Assembly: GCA_949592205.1 (NCBI GenBank)
Contig: CATIUR010000002.1
Location: forward strand, 3,690,501 to 3,754,500
DNA from: Helichrysum umbraculigerum
Lineage: Eukaryota; Streptophyta; Magnoliopsida; Asterales; Asteraceae
Reading direction: 5' to 3'
DNA: 64,000 bases
Shown here: one piece after another, positions 1 to 9,739 of the stretch
How the letters are laid out: each line of letters starts with the position of its first letter
Numbering within the stretch: the first letter of the stretch is position 1
Notes under the pieces: model-generated
The model's database searches: none
What the model saw: only the letters and a program-made list of their open reading frames with translations
What the model was told of the DNA's origin: nothing
Translations under genes and position numbers: made by a program

Positions 1-888
1 AAGTTGGGATGGCCTGGTCTAACGGCTGATTAAATTGTTCATCATTATTTCATATAAGTCACTTTAACTATTTTATGCATGTTAAACTGGTGTATGCAAT
101 TGATAAATATTCGAAAACCTAATCATGTAACTAATCAGCATAACAGAAACTAGCATGCAAACCCTAAGCAACAATCAAACAAGAACATGCAGTAAGGCAG
201 CATAGCAGGGGTCCATCATGCAGAGTGATGGGGTACATGGTTAAGTCACAAGTGTCCCGAAAGTTCTCTCAAAGACACTTGTTGAATGACTTGAATCTAA
301 CCTATCTCTAATCCTACGCTCCGTGTCTCCCTCCGGTAATATTTCAACCAGGAGAACACCGGCCATGTCGAGTTCAACGATCATCAGACACAGAATAATT
401 AGCGGCATACAACTAGCAATTGGCCAAGCCTAGAAGGATGTTACTAACCACAGCATAAGTTGGATAGATAAACATTTGAGATTCAATTCATAGATTCAAA
501 TATATTTCAACAGCATACAGACAGAGTAACAGCATGATTTAAGTATAACTACCCTAGCATGGCAACTATCATAGCAGACACCGATTTGTCTAGCTAAGCA
601 TGGCAATAATCCTAGCAAGTAATTCTAAACAAGCATAGCAACAGCACAACATTATTTAAAATAACAAGACAGAGATTATAATAGAACCTGACAAAGCGTC
701 AAATCGTGCGACACCGCAGTCTCGAAGCACCTCTGTTACAAAAGAGCTTAAAGCTCGTACCCTACTAGCTTAACTAAACTAACTACTAACTAATTTATTC
801 TAGAGAGAGAGTAGTGAGAGAAAGAGAGAAATTGTGTGTGTGAATTGTAGAATGTTGGATGTTGTGAAAATGAGGAAATGAGGCTTCA

Positions 889-895
889 TTATATA
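889..895 (-). promoter_or_regulatory. candidate TATA box of the Athila LTR
   Basis: On the minus strand this reads TATATAA within CCTATATAATGAAG. Downstream is a CT-rich leader of TTTCTCTCTTTCTCTC type, as expected at a plant LTR promoter. This is a motif-level call only. Confidence 0.45.
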
Positions 896-1013
896 GGCAT
901 CGCACAACCGTATCCGTAGACCGTATCCAAACCTTCAAACGCACAACCGTATCGCAAACCCGAATAAAAACCTGATTTTTATCGCCCAAACGCACGATAC
1001 GGTTGAGCTAGGG

Positions 1014-1186
1014 CAAATACGGTTAGACATAGGGTGAATACGGCTGGACGTAGGGTGAATACGGCTGAACACAGGGTGAATACGGCTGAACCAAGCCATA
1101 TACGGCTGGACACAGGCCGTATACGGTCTGTGCAGGCCGTATACGGTCCATGCACAGCCGTATACGGTCTGTGTTCAGCCGTATCC
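1014..1186. repeat. clustered tandem and palindromic GTATACGG repeats inside the Athila LTR
   Basis: About nine degenerate units of roughly 20 bp contain (g)aatacggctg or the palindrome ccgtatacgg. Units of both orientations meet, so CCGTATACGG palindromes form. Related CCGTATC units appear at 907-950. On the minus strand the cluster lies upstream of the TATA-like box, an enhancer-like position. Confidence 0.8.
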
Positions 1187-1547
1187 CGGTTCTTCGGTTC
1201 TTCGTGTCTTCGTTCGAGCGTAATTTCTTCATCCGACGTCCGTTTTTCGCGTTCTTTATATCCCCGAAATCGTATTTGAAAAACGAAGACAATGAGATAA
1301 GTTTGAGGTCTTAACTCCATGTCTATCTCAAAAAGTGCTAAAATACGTTAACCGGGATGTCTTGGAACGTTTGTGCTTTATTTGACTCGTTTTTAAGCCT
1401 TTTTGGATGATTCTTGAAACACCGTCTATATTTTAGCCTTCGTAATGAAATTTAGTATAAATCTTCTAATTTAGATGTTTTCATTAACAATTGGGCTAAA
1501 ATAGTGAGAAAATGGCACACAAAAACATGACTTTTTGCGTGTTATCA

Positions 1548-3647
1548 AATATCCCACACTTAGACATTTGCTTGTCCTCAAGCAAACTTCCCTTCTTACC
1601 GCCAAAAATTCCCCATGCAAAAAGGTTTTTGATTTTTGACCCACAAAGAAGAATTCCCACAGATTGGAAACAAGTATTCGCCCGTTAGATAGATAAGAGG
1701 TGTTCACATGAAGTATCTAAAGGTTTTCAAGATGATTTTCTTAGGCAAACTTTCAATTCTCAAATTTGTGAAATATACACGACTGGGCGATCTCACTGGT
1801 GGTCACTCAATTCACTCAAAGTGTATCGGGGTTCCTATTATCCTAAGCCAAATGAAAAATCGCTCAAATACCAGACGTGCAGCACTCATCGTCATAGGCT
1901 TGCCCGAGGATCAAATCTCTATCACTTAGACAGGAACGGTACTGATTATCCCAGGACATTCAAATGGGTTGTAGTGTTTGGTGTGGGTTTTAAAGGGTAT
2001 GGATAGATTTAGGGGTATCTAGGTTGTAAGGGTGTTTGCTTATCTTGGGACTTTTAAATTTTCGAAAAACTCTATCTAGATATCCTTTTTAATGAAAACG
2101 GAAATGGATAACATTTTTAAGGGATAAGATAGCTATTTTGACTTCTATCTTTTGAAAACACACGGAATGATAGTTGTTTTGAAGAATCGAGTTTTCGAGA
2201 GAGTCGAAGCACTTAGCTTTATTTCAACTATTTTCTTTCTTTTTCTTTGCTTTTCTATTTCTATTTTTGGGCTTAGATTTTTCTGGCCAGGAAATTTCTA
2301 AGGGATTTTTCTTTTATTTCCCTTTTTGAGATCCTTTCTTATTTTCACTTTTCAATCCTTTGATGATTTTTGAGTTTACTCTGGCGCCAATTTTTCGCAC
2401 CACATGACTCTTGATTCTTTAGTATGAAACGCACACGAGGAGTTTTAGTAAACACTATTTGTGATTTTTGGAGTGAAAGCAAAAAGGAATACCTAAATAT
2501 CATTTTTCAAAAGAGAATACCAAGATAAGTTTTTGGTGGGTAGGGGAAATAAGGGGTTTTAAAAATATGGGTTGAAAGAAACGAAAAGGCTAAGGCTCAA
2601 CGGGGTTTTCTAAACGGATCATCAACACTAAAATTGAGTGTTGGAAGGGTTTTGGGCTTAAAAAGATATGTGAAAAAGGGGGTTTAAATCCTAAGGAATG
2701 TCAAGGTCCTCTAATCGTACCTATGTCACGTATGACACCTGTCAATGTGATCTCGAAATGTATACCTGGGGCAAGTTCTAATTCAGAAATGCGTGCGCCG
2801 GTCACACACAACAAACGAACAGTGAAGCATTTAAAATGAATGCTTATAAGGCTCAAATTCCTCACCGCAAAAATGGGTTATATGTGTCCAGTCGTGCGAT
2901 GCCCCTCTTAGATCCTCATCTTAAATTGTTTAGAATCCGACATGAATTCGACCTCATATTTACCAACTTTTGAAATACTTGTAAAAAAAATCTGTATTCA
3001 TTCTTTGAAAAACTTTTTGGCCAACTGAATGAGTGACAATTTCACTGTCGAAGTAAAACTGTTTAGGTTTTACTGAATGAGTGACAATTTCACTGTCGAA
3101 GTTTTAACCAATCGACACAAAAAAGTTTAAAATTTTTGAAAATTTTTGGCAAAATAAGAGCTGAAAATTTATTTTGAGGACTAGTATGTTTCTTAGATCA
3201 ACTTAAACAGACATTTGACAGACGAGAGATATACAGCTATCCCACACTTAGAAATAAACATTGTCCCTAATGTTTCTACACTAAGTAGGGATAAAATCCC
3301 ACACTTAGGGTTTTGGTTTAGGAAAAATGTGAATTTAAAAGTTATAAGCGAGGGGGATCCCACACTTAGAGATTTAAGTGGTCAATAGGCATATCGAAGT
3401 TATATTTAAATAAGAAGAACGGGTTTAGGAGAGATACTTCCCTACGGACAGTCGGCACTGGATATAGGACCAGATTCATGTAGGGTTGGTGTAAATAATT
3501 TGCTGGATTGTGAGGACCAAACTCTTTTCAAAGCTCATCCAATTCCTACGAAGATAAGGTCTGCAATATCATAAAATACCATCATAACATCAGTTCAACA
3601 ACACAATAGGTCTAATGATAAATAAAGATAACTAAAGGTAAAATAAA
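1548..3647 (-). other. Athila 3' untranslated region with four polypurine-like blocks
   Basis: No credible coding region is seen in these 2.1 kb. The 13-mer atcccacacttag occurs four times exactly, at 1551-1563, 3239-3251, 3296-3308 and 3357-3369. On the minus (sense) strand each reads ctaagtgtgggat, a purine-rich tract; the copy at 1551 abuts the 3' LTR and is the likely polypurine tract. A duplicated segment, gaatgagtgacaatttcac, lies at about 3028 and 3073. Confidence 0.65.
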
Positions 3648-4140
3648 CTAAATATCGTCTAGTAAATCATCCATGTCTGGATCAAATGCTGCAAGTGCGT
3701 CCGGATCTGGATCAGAAGTGAGTGACATGGCAGCAGTGTGATCAGACACCGTGGATGCATCAGCGGGAATCCGAGGTGGCCTATTAGCAGTGGGAGGAAC
3801 AGTCTGTGGTGGTGCAGCTGGGAAGAAGGACCATGGTGGGAGAGCTGGCCTAGGACCCTGACCAAGCTGATACGGCTGGTCGGCGAGTCTCGGCAGTCCC
3901 ATTACCTCTCTGATTTCAGACTGAGAGCTACGCTGAATCGAAAGCTCACTGAACATCGCCCAAGTCACCCTCGGATCTGAAGTGGTAACTCCAAAGTCAA
4001 AAAGTGGGGCAGATACAGGGGCAGTCGGAGCATGCTCATCAGTAGTGGTGGTCGTCGATCTTCTTTCTTTTTCCTCTGCGGATTCTCTTCCTCTGTTGTT
4101 TCTGAGCGGCTTGCCCTAAAGTCTCAGCTGAAGCGTCCAT
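3648..4140 (-). pseudogene. small 3' ORF of the Athila-type element, frameshifted
   Basis: A minus-strand frame starts at the ATG at 4140-4138 and codes a short basic stretch with RKRIRRGKRK. It must shift frame near 4060 to enter the longer open stretch ending at 3648, which is proline-rich and ends in an acidic tail (DPDMDDLLDDI). The two parts total about 160 residues. It lies after integrase and before the polypurine repeats, where some Athila elements carry an extra ORF. I do not recognise a domain. The basic N-terminus could be a nuclear or RNA-binding signal, but that is inference. Confidence 0.4.
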
Positions 4141-4479
4141 CCTGAAACATAAAGATAAACAGGTAAAACCAACGTTTTAAATGGGTATACAAATGCAAAA
4201 TAATCCGATGACCTCAAGAAATGTTTGTTTAAATGCTAAAGCTTTGTGAGGTCATTTGTTCATTCGCATTTGTATACTATGAATAAAACTTATCTGATGT
4301 ATATGTAGGAGAGTAGCATTTGTCAGATATTTGGGTTATCCTGCATCGTTAGTTTAGGGATGATAATACTAAAACAAAAATAACTAAGAAGTAAATAAAA
4401 TAGCAATAAAATAAGATAAGCAATGGGGTGCCTCCCAAGAGCGCTTGTTTAGAGAGTCTCTAGCTTGACTCTTTTGTAC

Positions 4480-7400
4480 CTACTGGTCGGCCCAAGGTGG
4501 TTCAAAGATATAGACTTCCTCACCAGAGGGGAAATCTTCAATGTAGTGCTTTAAGCGATGGCCATTGACTTTAAAATTACCATCCGGTGCTTCTAGTTCG
4601 ATTGCTCCGAAGGTATAGATTTTTGATATAACAAATGGTCCGCTCCACCTTGATCTGAATTTGCCGGAGAATTTCTTGAAGCGCGAATTGAAGAGAAGAA
4701 CTTTGTCTCCGGGCTTGAACTTAGAATATTTGAGTTTAGCGTCGTGAGTATTCTTCATTCGTTCTTTGAAGTGCAGAGAGCTATCATATGCTTGGTCTCT
4801 TAATTCGGCTAGTTCATTTAGTTGCATTTTCCGATGTGATCCAGTTGCAGAAGGGTCTAAATTACACTCTCTTAGCGCCCAGTGAGCTTTATACTCTAAC
4901 TCTATCGGCAGGTGACACGCTTTTCCATAGACTAGTCTGTAGGGCGTGGTTCCTAGTGGTGTTTTATATGCGGTTCTGAACGCCCACAGAGCATCGTCTA
5001 ATTTTTCAGCCTATCTTTCCCTATGATTAACCATGGTTCGTTCTAAAATTCTTTTGAGCGCTCGATTCGTCACTTCGGCTTGCCCATTCGTCTGCGGGTG
5101 GTAGGCCGTAGAGGTCTTATGGGTGACACCATAATATTGTAATGTCCTCATAAACTGAGCATTACAGAAGTTCGTTCCTCGATCACTAATGATCGCTTTT
5201 GGAGTACCGAAACGTGAGAAGAGCTGCTTTAAGAATTTCACCACTACTCGGGAATCATTTGTAGGAAACGCTTGAGCTTCGGCCCATCTGGAGACGTAGT
5301 CGACAGCAACTAGAATATACTCTTTCCCATATGATTTTGGGAATGGTCCCATAAAATCTAACCCCCATATATCAAAGATCTCGCAGGCCTGGATGTTAGT
5401 AAGTGGCATTTCACTCCTCCGTGAGATACTTCCAAACCTTTGGCAAGCATCATAACGTTTTACCAGGTCGTGAGCGTCTCTGAATATAGACGGCCAGTAG
5501 AAGCCAGAATCATATACTTTCCTTGCGGTCATATTTGCTCCATGATGTCCTCCAGTTGGTCCGTGATGACTTTGGTGAAGAATGTTCCTTGCCTCCCTCT
5601 CGTCTGCGCATCTTCTGATGATTTGGTCCGGGCACACTTTGAATAAGTATGGATCGTCCCAATAATAGTTCTTTACGTCTCTAAAGAATTTGCGTTTTCT
5701 AGAGGTGGGCATTCCTTTTGGCACAATTCCTCCAACCAGATAATTTGCGTAGTCTGCATACCAAGGGTTATAAGTGAATTGAGATCCCTTTTGGTATCCT
5801 CCGACATTCATGAGTTGTTCTTCAGGGAACTGGTCTTGAATCTCTCTCTCATCAAGCTTCTCCATCGACGGATTTTCCAATCGACTAAGATGATCTGCTG
5901 CGACATTCTCAGCTCCCTTTTTATCCTTGATTTCTATGTCAAATTCTTGGAGGAGGAGAATCCATCTAAGCAGTCTTGGTTTAGCGTCTTGCTTTTTGAA
6001 GAGATACTTCAAAGCTGAGTGATCTGTATAGACAATAGTTTTGGACAATATTAAATAAGAACGAAATTTATCAAAAGCGAATACTACCGCAAGAAGCTCT
6101 TTCTCTGTTGTGGTATAATTCTCTTGTGCATCAGTGAGTGTCTTGCTAGCGTAGTAGATTGGCTGAAACTGCTTTTCCTTCCTTTGCCCTAAGACAGCTC
6201 CAACAGCGAAGTCACTAGCGTCGCACATGATTTCAAACGGAAGACTCCAGTCGGGGGCAACCATGATTGGTGCATGTGTGAGTTGATCCTTCAAAATGTT
6301 GAAAGCTTTAAGACAGTCATCTGAAAAGACAAACGGGATATCCTTCTCGAGAAGGTGTGTCATAGGTCGAGAGATTTTAGAGAAATCCTTAATAAAACGT
6401 CAGTAGAATCCGGCGTGACCTAGAAAACTGCGAATGGCTTTAACAGAAGTTGGTGGCGGAAGTTTGGCAATAGTCTCAACTTTGGCTTTGTCAACTTCGA
6501 TTCCGGATTTTGATATTCGATGTCCTAACACATTTCCTTCTTTCACCATAAAGTGGCACTTTTCCCAGTTTAAGACAAGATTTGATTCTTCGCATCGGGC
6601 TAGCATCCTTTCAAGGTTGGAAAGACAAGATGTGAAGGAATCACCGAAGACTGAGAAGTCATCCATGAATACCTCCATACACTGTTCAATCATGTCATGG
6701 AATATTGCCACCATACACCTTTGAAATGTTGCAGGTGCATTGCATAAACCGAATGGCATGCGGCGGTAGGCAAATGTACCATAAGGACATGTGAATGTCG
6801 TCTTCTCCTGGTCCTTAGGATCGAGAGGAATCTGAAAATAGCCGGAGAACCATCGAGGAAGCAGTAATATTCATTCCCCGATAATCTTTCCAACATCTGA
6901 TCGATGAACGGCAGAGGGAAGTGATCTTTTCGGGTGGCTTCATTTAATTTCCTGTAGTCGATACACACCCTCCAGCCGGTGACAATTCGTGTAGGAATCA
7001 ATTCATTATTTTCGTTAGCGATAACCGTCATTCCTCCTTTCTTTGGGACAACCTGAACTGGGCTGACCCATGGGGAATCTGAGATAGGATAGATCAAACC
7101 AGCATCCAAGAGTTTGATAACCTCTTTCTTGACCACGTCTTGAATCTTCGGGTTTACTCTCCTCTGTCTCTGTATGGAAGGTTTGAAGTCGTTTTCCATG
7201 AGTATCTTGTACATGCAGTAATTTGGACTGATCCCTTGTATATCAGAAATCTTCCATGCAATCGCCTTTTTGTGTGACTTCAAGACCTGGATAAGTCTTG
7301 CTTTCTCTTCAGCTGAAAGACCTTTGGCAATTATGACAGGTAGATGTGAGGTTCCTTCGAGAAAAGCATATTCCAAGTGAGGGGGTAATTCCTTTAGCTC

Positions 7401-7624
7401 CAATTCTGGTGGTTCTTCGATAGAAGGTTTCATGCGAGCGATCTCGTCTCTTTGTAATTCGTCATACTCCTTTTGGAATTCTGATTCTTCTGGAGATGAG
7501 TCGGCTGTAGTGGCTGATGCTATCAGTTCTAGTTCTTCTGTCTCATTGGAAAGTGCATTCTTCTTTAACTCGTAATTGCTTGTAGATGATGAAGAGGTTG
7601 CACTATCCTTAGTGATGATGACAT
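4480..7624 (-). pseudogene. Athila pol: reverse transcriptase, RNase H and integrase, with nonsense and frameshift mutations
   Basis: On the minus strand the frame is already open at 7624, where it was cut by the SIRE insertion. An acidic linker leads into RT (SPWVSPVQVVPKKGG, CIDYRKLNEATRKDHFPLP). A frameshift near 6840 follows the FLDG motif. RT resumes with MPFGLCNAPATFQRCM and the catalytic FMDD (6759-6400). RNase H has CDASDFAVGAVLG and YTDHSALKYL. Integrase has WGLDFMGPF, ISDRGTNF and YHPQTNGQAEV. A C-terminal GDKVLLFNSR block ends at 4480. Stops interrupt it just after GHAGFY (near 6400, TGA in place of a likely CGA) and after NHRER (near 5011, TAG in place of a likely TGG). Both are C-to-T or G-to-A changes, as expected for methylated repeats. 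Confidence 0.9.
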
Positions 7625-8674
7625 TGAGAGTCCCGAATTCACTATTACTTAGTGAATTGGAATCACAATGTGAAGTTAAATTGTAGAAGGGGGGGTTGAA
7701 TACAATTTAAAACAATTTATAAATTTTATCTAAGTTAATTGACTTGTTTTAAGTTGTTTAGCTAGAACAGAGTATGATGATTATAACAGATTATGAGTGA
7801 ACAGATAATGAATATAACAGTATCAAAGAAGAACAGTAATAGTAGCTGAAAGTGAATTGTTATTGATTAAATTCACAAGTGTTGAATGCGGAATGGATTA
7901 ACCTAAGTTAATCCAATTCAAACACTTAGCTAATTCCTATTACAAAGAAGAGAATAACAGCAGTGGACAAACACGCTGACTGTTATCTCGCTGAGTCACT
8001 ATACGCACCTAGACAAACTACTTCTCTGACAAACAAGAGAATAATGCGCATGGATGACTAGCCTCTATAGTACAAAACACTGAACTATTTATACTACAAG
8101 AATTCCTAAAATATCGGATCTAGGAATGACACGTGTCGCTGCTTGATTGGCTTGATCTCTGATGAACCGACATACTGCGGGTCCCAATTCTGTTACCGCG
8201 AATATCTCGTTACCTTAAAACCAATTACTTGCTGCCACGTAATCCTTTAAGCAATCCTTCAAGTTAGAACATTCTTGCTGATGTATGAATAAGTACAGTA
8301 CTTTGAGTACTTGATGATTTGAGAGGCTTTATTGAATAGTCTCTGAAGATGCAGAAATCCTCCTCACTCACTGCGAGCTAACATGCTCTTGTAGAATGAC
8401 TTGAACTAGAGATCTTCAGACACTAGCTATTATTTGGGCAGTGACTTTTGCCTTTATTGGTTTTGAAGAAGTAGAGCTCTCGCTGACGTTTCTCAGCGAC
8501 ACACCAAGTTGAGCTTTATTCTTCCTCAGCATATCAAGTAAAATGAATTCAGATCAGCAAACTCAATCTTCAGCAACAGCAGCTTTGATACAATCCATTT
8601 CTTCATTGATCAGTGAATAGTTGAGTTGGTCAGCGACCAGCGACTCATCATGGTCAGCGACCAGTGACTCAACA
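7625..8674 (-). repeat. 3' LTR of the pol-less SIRE-type element
   Basis: It starts tgagagtcccg and ends gactcaaca, followed immediately by the polypurine tract. It is repeated at 28496-31609 apart from the insertion and truncation there. It is rich in TCAGCGA, TCAGTGA and GCTGA-type motifs, including two near-tandem blocks of ggtcagcgaccag just before its right end. Confidence 0.85.
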
Positions 8675-8688
8675 ATCTCCCCCTAAAT
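8675..8688 (-). other. polypurine tract of the pol-less SIRE-type element
   Basis: The minus strand reads atttagggggagat directly beside the LTR. Nearly the same tract precedes the 3' LTR of the nested plus-strand SIRE element, supporting a shared lineage. Confidence 0.8.
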
Positions 8689-8921
8689 GATTGTGATCGA
8701 AGCTCCCTAGACACACTTGTTGCCGTTGAAAGTTTATAGTCAGTGTTTAAAGATTTAAACATTCAATGACTTGTACTTTGATCCATTCATTTTTCTTTTT
8801 GGATTCTTTTTGATATGATCTGAGTTTTGCACTTTGGTTTTCTCAAAAAAAAGATTAGATTTTATTGAACTGTAAACATAAAGTACTTGTAGTTACAATA
8901 ATCCTAATCTATTACAGTCTT
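8689..8921 (-). other. 3' untranslated segment of the pol-less SIRE-type element
   Basis: AT-rich sequence between the polypurine tract and the end of accessory ORF C. I see no gene here. Confidence 0.6.
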
Positions 8922-9110
8922 TTAGTTTAAAGAACCCCAAACTTCTTCTTCTTTCACAATGCCCAACTCATTTTGCAATTCATACTTTTCAGTTGATGGC
9001 AGGAATCTGAATTGTCTAGCAAACCCTTCTTCCATGATCGCTTTTCTCATTATTGAACTTTTGGGAAGCACGCTGACTATTCTGATCAAATGAACAAGTT
9101 GCTCGTGATC
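8922..9110 (-). pseudogene. 3' end of accessory ORF C of the pol-less SIRE-type element, split by an insertion
   Basis: This is the C-terminal part of the frame that begins at 21811. The young plus-strand SIRE element sits between 9110 and 20961. If one copy of the tgatc TSD is dropped, the two parts join in the same frame to give roughly 344 codons. The residues visible here are a charged, leucine-rich tail with no recognised domain. Confidence 0.8.
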
Positions 9111-9662
9111 TGTTGAGACCTGAGACACTGTTAGATTTGCTCAGAATACAAGTATCATGCCGCTGTTGGTATAAGACTTCAACCACTGTTAGAAGTCAAC
9201 CACTGTTAGAAGAAGACAACCGCTGTTAGTACATTTGTCTAACAGGGCCACTGTTAGTATATAGTTTGTATTTTGTAAGTACTCAACCACTGTTGATAAT
9301 ATACGAGTACTACCCCTGTTAGTTATATACTCAACCACTGTTGGTTAGTCGGTTAGAGATAATTATGGAATAGATAGGATTTCCATAATAGTTTGATTTT
9401 GTAAAGGACTCTATGTGTTATAAATAGAGATTCTGTAAAACCCTAGAGGTAGTGATATACTAATTCATTCTAGTTATTAGCTTCAAGGTTGTAAACCCTA
9501 ACACAAGTTGTGTGTTCGTATTATTATTAATAATATTGAAGCTTTTGGTTAGATATTCTGTTATATACAAGTTTGTTCTTCAAGTTATTAATAAACTATT
9601 CCGCAAGCTTATTAATAATCAATCAAAGTAATACATACTAAGATCTCTAGCTGGGATCATCA
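9111..9662 (+). repeat. 5' LTR of the young SIRE-type element
   Basis: It runs from tgttgagacc to gggatcatca. Its first 270 bp hold nine copies of a CC(A/C/G)CTGTT(A/G)G-type motif. A TATA box at 9419-9427 is followed by the likely transcription start region. Confidence 0.97.
9419..9427 (+). promoter_or_regulatory. TATA box of the young SIRE LTR
   Basis: TATAAATAG lies in gtgttataaatagagattc, about 300 bp into the LTR and immediately downstream of the motif cluster. The same box sits in the 3' LTR at 20717-20725. Confidence 0.75.
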
Positions 9663-9664
9663 AG

Positions 9665-9676
9665 TGGTATCAGAGC
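9665..9676 (+). other. primer binding site (initiator methionine tRNA type)
   Basis: tggtatcagagc begins two bases after the 5' LTR and matches the usual plant initiator-tRNA primer site of copia elements. Confidence 0.9.
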
Positions 9677-9739
9677 TTGATATTACTTTGATCTTGAAGA
9701 AGGTAATTGAATTTCGCAGCTTTTTCAACAAATAACAAG

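Larger units (their letters stand above)
1..1547 (-). repeat. 3' LTR of the Athila-type element, left end outside the window or unresolved
   Basis: The LTR boundary is placed at 1547, where the plus-strand sequence ends in ...gttatca just before the first polypurine-like block (1551-1563). On the minus strand the LTR therefore begins TGATAACACGC. The other boundary is not visible and the second LTR is absent, so the length is unknown. The LTR contains a TATA-like box and a cluster of GTATACGG repeats. Short ORFs on both strands around 979-1320 are products of that repeat. Confidence 0.7.
1..7624 (-). mobile_element. Athila-type Ty3/gypsy retrotransposon, decayed, 5' half missing
   Basis: Read on the minus strand, this holds a pol region (7624 to 4480), a small 3' ORF (4140 to 3648), a long 3' untranslated region with polypurine-like repeats, and a 3' LTR that reaches the left window edge. 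Protease, gag, primer site and 5' LTR should lie right of 7624. Instead a SIRE-type element begins at 7625, and none of the missing parts reappears after it ends at 31609. Pol has two nonsense codons and a frameshift, so the copy is dead. The Athila assignment rests on RT and integrase C-terminal motifs, including KVNGHRLKHY. Confidence 0.85.

Noticed and set aside
979..1320. Overlapping ORFs on both strands in the Athila LTR
   Set aside because: They exist because the GTATACGG repeat lacks stops in several frames; no family resemblance and no gene context.
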